Source: Tubulinosema ratisbonensis (taxonomy: Eukaryota > Microsporidia > Tubulinosematidae). Taken from it: 19,457 nt of DNA. Within the stretch, counting starts at the first letter, position 1; the number at the start of each line of letters is the position of its first letter. A program made the translations under genes and the position numbers. The notes below the pieces were generated by a model. It had not been told where the DNA came from and made no database searches. It worked only from the letters and a program-made list of their open reading frames with translations. The DNA lies in the NCBI GenBank assembly GCA_004000155.1, contig RCSS01000090.1, positions 1 to 19,457 on the forward strand. The letters run 5' to 3'. Shown piece by piece: positions 1-8,404 of this stretch.

Positions 1-273
1 TTTCTGCGTAGTGAAGTAAATTTGTATTTTTGTTATTTAAAAAAATAGTAGTTCTACATTTGTTTCAAAGATTCTAAAATATTTACTTTTTTTGTATTAT
101 GTCGAGCGAAATGTATTGTATTTAAATAAAATAATTTTATAAAAAGTCTTTGATTGCAAATGAGACTTAATTTTTATTTATTTCATAACTCTTCATCTAA
201 AAATAAATATATTCAGTTAAAATCTCAAAAAATTTATTTTCAAATGCTTCTTTAATAAAATTTTTATTCAATG

Positions 274-1824
274 TTAATTTATTTCATTTATAAACATACT
301 GTAAAACTTGTTTGCAAAAATGCTTCTAATCTCATTTGCTGAATAATTTTTCTTTACATAATTATGATCACTAATACCAGTTAAATCATCAATTTTATCA
401 ATTAACATCGTGTAATGCTTAACCGAATTAAAATATTCTTTCAAATCTTCTAATTTGGGAAAATCACAAATATAAATAATTTTTTTACAAAAAATTTTCT
501 TAAATCCATCATAATACTCGGTCTCAAAATTATAATCAAACAAAATATTGTCATTATTTTCTACGTTATAAGTAAACAGGAAATTAAAATCAAGTATTTC
601 TCTAATCTTTTCATTTTTCATTTTTAAAAACAAAATAAAATTTTGAAATACAAATTTATGGAAAGTTTCTACGTCCAAATGACTATACTTCATAATAAGT
701 TTCTGTAAAATAATTTTAGAACTAAACAAAAAATATATAAAGATTTCGCAATTTAAGAAATCTGATTCTTTCAAACGTTTAAATCTTAAAAGTTCTTCTT
801 TAAAATTTTCTCTAAATAAAATATATTGTAAACGGAAAATGGATGCAAAATAATGTAATCTTTTTAAAAAAGAAAAATCTGGTATATTTGACAATATTTT
901 TTTTATAATTTTTGATTCAGGAAAAAGAAATTTTAAGAATGGCGAATCGTTGAAGCTGAAAAAATCTTCCATCGCAAATATCAAAACTTCCTTAGAATCA
1001 TTGGAATTTGTTTCTTCTTTATTGAATAAAGTTTCGTAATCTTTAAAATGGTATAATCTATTTTTAGAAGCGTGTAAAAGTTTATTATCGAAAAAATTTA
1101 TAATTTCTTTTTGAATAATCGCATATCTAATTTTTAGTTTATAACATCGTTTTTCATATACTTCAATGAAGTCATTATAATTTAAAAAGGATTCTTCTAA
1201 TTTGAAAGCCAATGATTGTTTGTTATAAATTGTTAAAAATAATTTTGTAATGTTTGAATTGCTTGTTTCCTTAATTAAATTAGAACCTTTCTTAAACAAA
1301 TTTCTTATATTATAGGTAGTTTTCAAAAAATACAATAAGTTAAATTGAAATTTTCTGTCAAATTCGTATATAATCTTAGAAAAATTAACTTTCCTCCATA
1401 TGTGAAAACTTATTGGGAATCTCCTGCGAGGTTTCTCTTGTTTATATTTTTCTTCATATTCTAGTTTAAACGCCTTCAACTTCTTTCTTAAATTAATTCT
1501 TTCTAGTTCTGTTTTCTTAATCCCTTTACTAAATCTTTTCTTTGTCAGAACTTGGGGCTCAGAACATTTAATTGGTTCAATTTCGATCTTAGAGCATTCA
1601 AAACTGGAAAAAGTTTTACATGTATCGCTTTGATTTTGCATGCTCAATAAAACACATGCAATATCATACTTTTCCATGCATCCCGGATATACTTGATTAA
1701 ATGTTGAAGTTTGATTATGGTAATTATCTTTTCGTTGTTTTATATGTACTTCTCGTGTTTTAAATTGAAATTTGCGCTTGCGTGTCATACAAAATAGTTC
1801 TATATATATGAAAATTGTAACCAT
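274..1824 (-). CDS. Hypothetical protein, 516 aa, lineage-specific
   Basis: I do not recognise this protein. It is an uninterrupted 516-codon frame with an ATG start one base after a CCC triplet (minus-strand reading TACCCTATGG), the same start-adjacent signal seen at SPC3 and YOS1, so I keep the first methionine. A second ATG at residue 13 directly precedes a basic run (TRKRKFQF). Residues 1-12 are hydrophobic (MVTIFIYIELFC) and could be a short signal or anchor, but they contain a glutamate and are short for that. The N-terminal ~150 residues are rich in Lys/Arg and hold most of the cysteines. The rest is rich in Phe, Leu, Ile, Lys and Asn, with helical-looking blocks and no clear transmembrane segment, repeat or catalytic motif. 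It stands alone beside a large gene desert. That it is a real gene is likely from its length and start context; its function is unknown. Confidence 0.75.
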   Translation of the reverse strand: MVTIFIYIELFCMTRKRKFQFKTREVHIKQRKDNYHNQTSTFNQVYPGCMEKYDIACVLLSMQNQSDTCKTFSSFECSKIEIEPIKCSEPQVLTKKRFSKGIKKTELERINLRKKLKAFKLEYEEKYKQEKPRRRFPISFHIWRKVNFSKIIYEFDRKFQFNLLYFLKTTYNIRNLFKKGSNLIKETSNSNITKLFLTIYNKQSLAFKLEESFLNYNDFIEVYEKRCYKLKIRYAIIQKEIINFFDNKLLHASKNRLYHFKDYETLFNKEETNSNDSKEVLIFAMEDFFSFNDSPFLKFLFPESKIIKKILSNIPDFSFLKRLHYFASIFRLQYILFRENFKEELLRFKRLKESDFLNCEIFIYFLFSSKIILQKLIMKYSHLDVETFHKFVFQNFILFLKMKNEKIREILDFNFLFTYNVENNDNILFDYNFETEYYDGFKKIFCKKIIYICDFPKLEDLKEYFNSVKHYTMLIDKIDDLTGISDHNYVKKNYSANEIRSIFANKFYSMFINEIN

Positions 1825-2257
1825 AGGGTATTATTATTAAATTTAAGTGAGTCTCAATGATAATGACGATAATCTTAATATATTAGTTGAATTGGATAAA
1901 TTATTATATTTTTTTTTAAATCTATACAGATTCATTATTTTACTACAGTTTCAGTAAAATTAATAATTAATCATGTTTTTTTATATTAAATGCCATTTTA
2001 ATTGATGTAAATAGTTCTTTACAATTTATAAAAAATCTTTTTATACTATATTTTATATATTAAAAGTCTGCATGTTATATATTTCATTCGAAATTCTTTG
2101 CCATTTGCAAATTAAGTAAATTGATATAACATTCTAAAATGTCGTTTTAACGGGGAATTTGATAATCAATTTTTTGAAAACTTGTTTTTTCTTTATTTAT
2201 AAACTTCTGCGATATAAAAAAGTGTAAAAAAAATTGGATTTTTTTAAAAATATAATT
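1825..2257. other. AT-rich intergenic stretch without a gene
   Basis: I see no supportable gene here. The stretch is almost pure A+T with many homopolymer runs and ends at the first copy of the dispersed repeat. Confidence 0.6.
1826..1828 (-). promoter_or_regulatory. CCC start-adjacent motif of the 516-aa gene
   Basis: Minus-strand CCC one base upstream of the ATG at 1824. It matches the CCC-like signal described just upstream of microsporidian start codons and supports the long form of the protein. Confidence 0.55.
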
Positions 2258-2455
2258 TTTTTGTTGCTTAGGGGTTACAATCCACACAAGATCCTTTTCT
2301 GTAATTTTTGCTCATGAAAAGAAATACTGTCTTATTAAAAAACATAAATTTAACAAGTTTCAACATAATTAGATATATTGCAACACACTGCAAGTCCTTT
2401 TCCATTAAAATACACTTATTGTACTGTTTTAACTGTCTAAGTATACCTTATCTTG
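2258..2455 (-). repeat. Dispersed ~197-bp repeat, copy R1
   Basis: Read on the minus strand, this runs from CAAGATAAGG through ATACTTAGACAG, GACTTGCAGTGTGTTG, TCTAATTATGTTGAAAC and ATCTTGTGTGGATT to AAGCAACAAAA. The same ordered blocks occur in R2 (6107), R3 (13621) and R4 (17821). Its length (198 bp) matches R2 and R3. This is the most diverged copy. It has no terminal inverted repeats and no good open frame; a TTG-initiated frame from 2308 runs through it and is not a gene. I cannot tell whether it is a SINE, a non-autonomous transposon or a decayed gene family. Confidence 0.65.
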
Positions 2456-4089
2456 CAGGCCTTGTTTACTGGATCTATAAATATGATACTAAACATCAAA
2501 AAATTAATCAATTATTTCAAAAACTTAATATTTACAGCTGTTTTTAAAAATTGTGTCCTTTGGAATTTTCTAATTTATTTTTGCTTCGTTTTTACAAACA
2601 AGTTGCCTATCCCTGGTTTATGATTAGTTTTAAAATTTATTTTAAAATTTAATCGCTAAAAATACTTTGAAAATCAATGTTTAATTATATTAATGTTGCG
2701 TTCTATTAAATTCAAAATAAGGATTTATGTGTTGTCGCAAAATAATATTATCTTTTGTATTTTGGTATAAAAAACAAGCTTAAACTTAAATAAAGATTGC
2801 TTTCATATATTTTGCAGTTAAGAAAACATTTGAGAAAAATATTATAAAGCATAAAAATTATTAGTTGAAAAACAGGGTCCAACAAACCGACCTCTATTTA
2901 AACTTTGCGTGATTTTTTCAAAAAAACATTGCTTAATCTTTATATTTTAAAGATTGAATACACAAAAGAATAATAAAGAAAAAACAAGCACTGAAGTTTT
3001 CTTCTTTATAAACTAGTCTTTTTGGTCTATAAATTATAAAATTTAATATGTTGAAACTTAAGCCCTCTAAACTTTATGCTGTTATTCTTTATATACGTAA
3101 AGACTCATTTTTTATTAGAATTTATATTTCAAAGTTTTTGTTTCGTTTTATTGTTTTGAAAAAGAGCTTTTAATATTGAAATCCTACAAAATAATAATCA
3201 GAATTAATCCCTGGAGCATAAAGTTAAGATCAGTTTATCTATCAAAATACGTTATTTTAATTGTTTAAAATAAATAAAGGTTTTTTATTTTCTCAAGTAT
3301 ACTATATTGCTCGAAAATTTGTATTTATTATATTTATAGACAACTTTAATTTTGTTTAATTGTTTTATCGCCTTTTCTAATAAAAATTAATGTGTAATCT
3401 CATTTTTTGTAAAAATAATTTATTCCGTGTAAAATAATCACATTTTTTAAATAACAAAAAGTAATCAAATACCCTTCAATATAAATAACATTTTTAATTT
3501 TTTCAAAATTATTAACTACTTAACGTATCNTTCATGGTATACAGAAATAAAGACAAAAATAAGAATAAAATTTTTTATTTATAAAATATTTTCAGTTGTT
3601 ACATCATTAAAGTGTAATGTATAATGTTAACTTTGGTATTTTTTATTTAAATAATTTCTTTTAAAGATTGGGTTGTAAAAATTGATTTGCTAAAAATGGT
3701 AATTTATTTTTATTTCATAATTTGATGAAATTTAGAAATATTTTTAGAACAACATTAAAGAAGTAAACCTTAATTCCTAAGACTAAAACAATAGTAAATT
3801 TAAATTTCTTTTTTTATACCCTGAGATTGTAAAAAAGATTGTTATTTATTGTAAATTATAATTTTATTTGTCACTGTTTAATACTTGTTTATTTAAATTA
3901 GAATTCATCATTGATTAATAAATAAAATATTTAAACAATTAATTTTCTAGAAAATATTCTTTAGATATTTCCTACTCTATTAATTCAAATCCAAACAAAT
4001 TTTCTAAATTAAAATACCTTTTTTTGGTAATTTTTCTCAAAAAATTAAAAAAAATACATCAATAAACGTCATTTCAAGCATAAATTACT
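2456..4089. other. Large AT-rich intergenic stretch
   Basis: About 1.6 kb with no supportable coding region. It contains an 11-bp inverted repeat (AACTTTATGCT at 3070-3080 and its complement at 3215-3225) and one unresolved base at 3530. I see no tRNA-like T-arm or other RNA gene. Confidence 0.55.
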
Positions 4090-4842
4090 TTATTTATTCC
4101 CAAATATCAAATACCCAGTATGATAATACAAATTATCATTCATAAAAATATCATTTTTAAACTTAGATTTAGAATATTTCTTACTTATAAATTCAAACAT
4201 TCTAATATTTGTAAATAAATTATTCATTTCTTTTAAAGATAAACTTACTTGGTTAAAAGTAGGAACAAACACACAAAGAATTCCTTTCTCGTTTAAAGAA
4301 TTGTAAGCATGGCGTATTGAATTATAAGGACTGCCCATGTCTAAGAACACTGCATCCACTTCTTGTTCAAGGAACCCTTTAATGTCAGCATCACAATGAT
4401 GGATTGTTATGTTAGGTTTGTTTGTAAATTTTTCTTTTGCTGCTAAATACCTTTCCTCATCAATTTCATAGCTAAAAACTTTACCTTCTTGTACAAGTTC
4501 TGAGAAAGACTGTGTCAATACACCTGAACCAGTGCCGCACTCAATAACAGTGCTGTGATTCTTTAAGTTAAGATAGTTTATAATTAAAGAAGTGTCAGAT
4601 TCAAATATAATTTGTGTCTTTCTTTTATCATTTTCTATTCTTGTAATTCTATTTTCTGGTAAAATGTAAAATTTGTTATTTTTTATTTCTAATTCTTTGC
4701 CAAATGGCTGGTTAATTAAATCATTATGCTTTATCATTCCTTTATTGCTATGATAAACCTCATCTTTCTTTAAAATTAAAGCTTTATGGTCAGAATAATT
4801 GAAATATAAAATTACTCTTTCATTTTCTTGTGTTAATTTCAT
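4090..4842 (-). CDS. TRM61: tRNA (adenine-58-N1)-methyltransferase catalytic subunit, Trm61
   Basis: Trm61 (Gcd14, TRMT61A) is the AdoMet-binding subunit of the enzyme that makes m1A58 in the tRNA T-loop, in yeast as a Trm6-Trm61 heterotetramer in the nucleus. The 250 residues show the family layout. An N-terminal beta-rich part covers about 1-75. KTQIIFESDTSLI (75-87) matches the conserved stretch before the Rossmann fold. Motif I is IECGTGSG (100-107), the acidic end of strand 2 is SYEID (124-128), and the active-site region is FLDMGSPY (167-174, D168 key). A C-terminal HTGYLIF (241-247) is typical of Trm61. It is shorter than the yeast protein, as expected for microsporidia. It is divergent from SPC3 across only 40 bp. 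The ATG at 4842 lacks the close CCC seen at most genes here. Other class-I methyltransferases fit less well because of the HTGY ending and the TQII block. Confidence 0.9.
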   Translation of the reverse strand: MKLTQENERVILYFNYSDHKALILKKDEVYHSNKGMIKHNDLINQPFGKELEIKNNKFYILPENRITRIENDKRKTQIIFESDTSLIINYLNLKNHSTVIECGTGSGVLTQSFSELVQEGKVFSYEIDEERYLAAKEKFTNKPNITIHHCDADIKGFLEQEVDAVFLDMGSPYNSIRHAYNSLNEKGILCVFVPTFNQVSLSLKEMNNLFTNIRMFEFISKKYSKSKFKNDIFMNDNLYYHTGYLIFGNK

Positions 4843-4882
4843 ATTAATTTTTTTAGAAAATATTTTTTTTTATTTTTTACCC
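4843..4882. promoter_or_regulatory. 40-bp divergent spacer between TRM61 and SPC3
   Basis: The two start codons are only 40 bp apart. The spacer is nearly all A/T and ends in CCC (4880-4882) directly against the SPC3 ATG. Both promoters must lie in this spacer or inside the neighbouring coding sequence. On the TRM61 strand the same triplet reads GGG, about 38 bases upstream of its ATG. Confidence 0.5.
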
Positions 4883-5341
4883 ATGTATTCAATCAGAAAA
4901 AGAGTTTCAAAGCTTATGACATTTACATTTAATTTTACCACTGGTCTTTTAGTTTTAATCTTCTTACTTACCAGTTTCTACAACCCAGAACTACCAAAAG
5001 TAAAAGTACAACTAAACAACGTACGAGGACCGCCATTCATTTTTGACCTCGATATAAATTTAACCAATCAGTTTCATTTAAATGTAAAACAAATCTTTCT
5101 TTACATGAAAATTAACTATGACAAAGAGAACAATGATATTATTTGGAGTGAAATTATTAAAAGAAGTAGCAAGAAAGTGATTAGTAAAAGAGTGGCTAAT
5201 AATTATGTTGTGGCAGCGCCAAGATCCCAAAAGATTTTATTTGAGTTGAGAGGATGTATATTTCCTTTTGTAGGGAAGATTAAAGATGTTCTTTTATACA
5301 AAGAAGAAAGGGAATATTTCCCACAAATTGGTAAAAAATAA
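4883..5341 (+). CDS. SPC3: Signal peptidase complex subunit 3 (Spc3/SPCS3, SPC22/23)
   Basis: Spc3 is a noncatalytic but essential subunit of the ER signal peptidase, a single-pass membrane protein with its bulk in the ER lumen. The 152-residue product has a short cytosolic N-terminus (MYSIRKRVSKLM), one membrane segment at about residues 13-33, and a lumenal domain. That domain contains the family's hallmark: a FxFDLxxxLxxxFxxNVKQIFLYMxxxY block (about 52-78), followed by an IIWSEII stretch and a C-terminal FELRGCIFPFVGKIKDVLLY, like the 'lxxhwnvxPxvGxl' ending of SPCS3. I chose the ATG at 4883 because CCC abuts it; the frame stays open back to a TTG at 4799, but that would overlap TRM61 and add a second hydrophobic stretch. 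The length is close to, slightly below, the usual 170-185 residues. YOS1 follows 39 bp downstream on the same strand. Confidence 0.82.
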   Translation: MYSIRKRVSKLMTFTFNFTTGLLVLIFLLTSFYNPELPKVKVQLNNVRGPPFIFDLDINLTNQFHLNVKQIFLYMKINYDKENNDIIWSEIIKRSSKKVISKRVANNYVVAAPRSQKILFELRGCIFPFVGKIKDVLLYKEEREYFPQIGKK

Positions 5342-5377
5342 ATAAAAATTTGTTTTTTTTTATTTTTTTAAATTTAA

Positions 5378-5380
5378 CCC
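5378..5380 (+). promoter_or_regulatory. CCC start-adjacent motif of YOS1
   Basis: TTTAACCC abuts the ATG directly, the same arrangement as at SPC3 (TTTTTACCCATG). Its presence suggests that YOS1 has its own initiation signal rather than being read only with SPC3. Confidence 0.55.
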
Positions 5381-5629
5381 ATGATAGGAAGCTTACTTTC
5401 TTTATGCAGTGCTTGTATTTTCTTTTTAAATGGAATTACTATTTTAAACAATCAAAGATTTTTGAGAAGAATAGGATTGCCTTTAGATCCAGAAGCTAGG
5501 AAGAATTTATCACCTACCAAAGCAAAACTGGTAGATCTGATTAAATTAACCAAAGGAATAGCAACTATACCACTTATTTTTCTTAATTTAATTCTTATTT
5601 TTTATGAAAGTTTCTTTGGATCCGATTAA
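5381..5629 (+). CDS. YOS1: Yos1/IER3IP1-like ER-Golgi transport protein
   Basis: Yos1 (human IER3IP1) is a small membrane protein that binds the Yip1-Yif1 complex and is needed for ER-to-Golgi vesicle transport. At 82 residues the product has the same length as the human protein. It has two hydrophobic segments (about 3-22 and 60-77) around a hydrophilic middle. Family signatures are visible: an N-terminal LLSLCSACIFFLNGITIL helix, then NNQRFLRRIGL (human HEERFLKNIGW), a variable proline/acid loop, then AKLVDLIKLTKGIATIPLIFLNLI, matching the QLMNLIRxxRTVMRxPLIxxN ending. The pairing with SPC3 puts two early-secretory-pathway genes side by side, though whether this is functional or chance is unclear. 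Confidence 0.88.
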   Translation: MIGSLLSLCSACIFFLNGITILNNQRFLRRIGLPLDPEARKNLSPTKAKLVDLIKLTKGIATIPLIFLNLILIFYESFFGSD

Positions 5630-6106
5630 TTTATGCATTTTTAAATAAATTTAAGTAAATAAAATATTTTTTTAATTAAATAAATATGAAATTAATTTAT
5701 TTATTAATTATTAAGTGCTTTATAAAAAATACAATGCTGTATATTTTAAAAATATATTTAAGATCTAGGTTTTATTTATAAACAATTTTAGAAATTAACT
5801 ACAGAATTAACCATAACTGAAAATTAAATTTTAAATACTTTAAAAAAACTTAACCACAATTTTATTCATAATCAATTTCTTATTCCCAGTTTTGTTAAAA
5901 AATGAAATTTTTTTATATAACAGCAGTAATCNTTTCACATTGTTAATGGTAATTNATCTGAATTTATTAAAAATCAAAACTCTTTGCTTAGTTACATTTT
6001 TTATTACAAAAAAGAGAAGAATTCGTTCATTACAAAAATAGGTTCTAAATAAGATTTGTAAAGAAAAGTATGTTAATAAATAAATAGAACCTGTAAGTAA
6101 AGGAAG
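5630..6106. other. AT-rich intergenic stretch between YOS1 and repeat R2
   Basis: I see no supportable gene. A minus-strand frame covers 5840-6109, but it starts with TTG and contains two unresolved bases (5932, 5955). The stretch separates convergent YOS1 and TFB2. Confidence 0.5.
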
Positions 6107-6304
6107 CAAGGTAAGACAGACTTAGACCGTCTATAGGTTACGCGTTTAAATTTTAGTTGTGAAAGACTCGCAGTGTTTAGGTAGTATAGCTAAATATATA
6201 GAAACATATTATACCATATGTTTCAATGATCAAGTATTATCTTTATTAAATTATAGAAATAGTTAAAAATTTTCGTATGAATTATCCATCTTTAAAAATA
6301 AAAA
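6107..6304 (+). repeat. Dispersed ~197-bp repeat, copy R2
   Basis: Runs from CAAGGTAAGACAGACTTAG through ACTCGCAGTGTTTAGG, AGCTAAATATATAGAAACAT and ATTATACCATATGTTTC to TTTCGTATGAATTATCCATC. It aligns block by block with R3, the reverse complement of R4 and, more weakly, the reverse complement of R1. The right end is less clear because the GGCAACAAAA block seen in R3 and R4 has decayed here. It lies between the convergent 3' ends of YOS1 and TFB2. Confidence 0.7.
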
Positions 6305-6384
6305 GAGTATTTTTAAAAAATATCTAAAAAAATATANTTTTTAACAATAAATTTTTATTGCTTTGAATCAAAAAGTAATATTTT

Positions 6385-7641
6385 TTAGATATTTCTTTTC
6401 ACAAATTCTTTTACAAAATTATGTGCCTCATTTTTAACAATTATCATTCTTGATTGGTTATCCTTTCCCAACAAAAACCCATTCTCCTCACAAAACTTAA
6501 CAGTCTTTTCATAATCAACTATGCTAAGAAAATTCTTATACAAATATCCATCATTAATTTTGATTCTTTTTTTCTGTCTCTCATAAACAAAAATTAACTC
6601 AACAATTGCTTGTGGTACTTTATTAGAATAATTTTCTAAGTAATTTACTATTTGTTGGGCTGTAATACCTCTCTCAAATGCTCTATTAATATTTTCTAGG
6701 CTAAGAATACAAACTGTAAGTGAAGGTAATTCATATTGTATCTCACAAAATTGTGTAAGAATACTTTGTTCATATTTAGAATTNGTATAAGCATAAATTT
6801 TATGGTTAGTTTCAACCATCAAAAATTTTTTTGCAGGGGGTATCTGAAACAAAAAAAGATTCTCAAAAGAATCATTTAAGTAAAAATGTTTGTCATCCAA
6901 AATTTCTAAAATACCAATATCAGAAAAAAAATTCAATTCTTTTCTAAAATCACAATACTCATAAACAACTTCTTTTTTTAATTTGCTTAGCTCACTAAGA
7001 CAACTTAAAATTTTGATTTGCCACTCCAAAGACAAAAAAGAAATACCTTCTAATAAAAAAAACCAAGTTTGTTCCTTTTTACTTTTTAAAAGAAACTCAA
7101 ATCCTTTATGTGTGATTTTATTTTCAATGTCTAATAATTCTTTTTTGTATAAAATATTTTTTATGACTGTGTTAAAAAAAGAGGGAGAAACTAAATTTTG
7201 TAAAATAGTTTCTAAATTATTTTTTGTGTTTTTTATTTTGTTAAATTCATTTTTTTTATTTATATTTAATTTGAAAATTAAACTTTTTTCTTCTTGTATT
7301 TCTGTAATTTTGCAGTTGCATAAAATGAAAGAAGAGTTTGACTGTAGATTGTTAAATTCTTTTAGCAAGCTTAGTTTTATGGTTTGAACCAGCTGAATGA
7401 ACTCCCCTTTTTTTTCTATAAATTTCAGATTTTTCAGTATTTTTAAATGAGTTCTTATTTTGGGTTCTTTTATAAAGAATGGTATGTGGGTGTGCATTAA
7501 ATCAAACAAGATTTTAGTTGTTTCTTTAGGGAGAGTGTTTATTATTAAAGTAAAAATTTTTGAGTCTTGGTAAAATTTGACAAGACAATCTGTTTGCATT
7601 GAACTAAAGTGTTTTATTAAATCAGTAGTTGAATTTTGCAT
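6385..7641 (-). CDS. TFB2: TFIIH core subunit Tfb2/p52 (GTF2H4)
   Basis: Tfb2 (human p52) is a core TFIIH subunit that holds and stimulates the Ssl2/XPB translocase in RNA polymerase II initiation and nucleotide-excision repair. The product has 418 residues, against about 460-510 in human and yeast. The N-terminal part keeps the short LVKFYQD...TLPK block typical of the family start. The central region is helical and weakly conserved (SLEWQIKILSCLSEL). The C-terminal clutch region is diagnostic: FLMVETNHKIYAY (273-285; family form IIVETNYRVYAYT), an ELPSLTVCILSLENINRAF block, then ERGITAQQIVNYL (323-335; family form ANGITAdQIIsYL), and VPQAIVELIFVYERQKKRIKI, like the family's VVDQIrLWExERdRl. 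One unresolved base (6784) falls in residue 286, just after YAY. The ATG is directly preceded by TTCC. Confidence 0.87.
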   Translation of the reverse strand: MQNSTTDLIKHFSSMQTDCLVKFYQDSKIFTLIINTLPKETTKILFDLMHTHIPFFIKEPKIRTHLKILKNLKFIEKKGEFIQLVQTIKLSLLKEFNNLQSNSSFILCNCKITEIQEEKSLIFKLNINKKNEFNKIKNTKNNLETILQNLVSPSFFNTVIKNILYKKELLDIENKITHKGFEFLLKSKKEQTWFFLLEGISFLSLEWQIKILSCLSELSKLKKEVVYEYCDFRKELNFFSDIGILEILDDKHFYLNDSFENLFLFQIPPAKKFLMVETNHKIYAYXNSKYEQSILTQFCEIQYELPSLTVCILSLENINRAFERGITAQQIVNYLENYSNKVPQAIVELIFVYERQKKRIKINDGYLYKNFLSIVDYEKTVKFCEENGFLLGKDNQSRMIIVKNEAHNFVKEFVKRNI

Positions 7642-8404
7642 GGAATAATAAAAACTAATTAAAATAATATTTATTTATATTTAAAATATTTTAATTGAAA
7701 ATATAATATTTTTATGGTATCAGATATTTAGAAGGAAGAATTGCTAAAAGTGTCTTATTTTAACCAATACTTAAATTATAAATTAAGAATAGTAAATAAT
7801 ATATTTAATAAATATAAAAAATGAATTTTATTAATTAAAAGAACTTGCAAGTTTATTATCCTTTTATGTAATTTTATCCAATTTAAAAATCAATTATTTT
7901 TTTAATTCATTTATTTAAAAATAAAATATAACCTAAAAATCATAATTTATTTTATAACTTAGAGGGTTATAATAAAAAATTTAAATTTTGTTTAAAAAAA
8001 TAAAAAGAATTACTGTCACAAAACAACTGAAGAATATGAAAAAAAATAAAAATTTTCTTAGCATCAATTTATTATAATTATACATGTCATGTTCTAAGGA
8101 ATATTAACACTGATTAAATGTTTAAAAAAGAAATATAATTTGTTTTACTTTCAATCTTCCCTTCTATTGTTTCTCATTGTTACCTTAATATTTAGTTATT
8201 TGTTTATTTTTTAAAGTTAAAATTAACCTACGTTAATCATAAAAATACAGTTTTGTGTCATTTATATGTAAAATTAGTTATTTAAAGAAAATATCAAATA
8301 TTATTTGAAATTTAACTTTTTTTTTATAAAAAATTCTTTTCATTCAAAAAAAATTTTAATTTTAGAATATTTTTTTAAAATAAAAAATAATAAAATCCTA
8401 AAAA
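7642..8404. other. AT-rich divergent intergenic region, TFB2/eIF5B
   Basis: This 763-bp stretch between divergent TFB2 and the eIF5B gene is very A/T rich with long homopolymers. I see no gene or RNA. It presumably carries both promoters; only the start-adjacent CC at each edge (7642-7643 on the minus strand, 8397-8398 on the plus strand) stands out. Confidence 0.5.
8397..8398 (+). promoter_or_regulatory. CC-type start-adjacent motif of the eIF5B gene
   Basis: AAAATCCTAAAAAATG: a two-C version of the CCC signal, six bases before the ATG in otherwise C-free sequence. Weaker than at the genes with three Cs. Confidence 0.3.

Noticed and set aside
2308..2547. Plus-strand frame of 79 codons
   Set aside because: Starts with TTG, lies largely inside repeat copy R1 and has no CCC start context.
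3070..3225. 11-bp inverted repeat AACTTTATGCT
   Set aside because: Short, with a simple 130-bp spacer; matches of this size are expected by chance in AT-rich DNA of this length.
4799..4882. Upstream extension of SPC3 to a TTG at 4799
   Set aside because: Would overlap TRM61 and begin with a non-ATG codon; the ATG at 4883 has CCC directly before it and gives the expected topology.
5840..6109. Minus-strand frame of 89 codons
   Set aside because: TTG start, two unresolved bases and spacer-like composition; no recognisable motif.
6983..7387. Plus-strand open frame of 134 codons
   Set aside because: Antisense shadow inside TFB2, which has clear family motifs.
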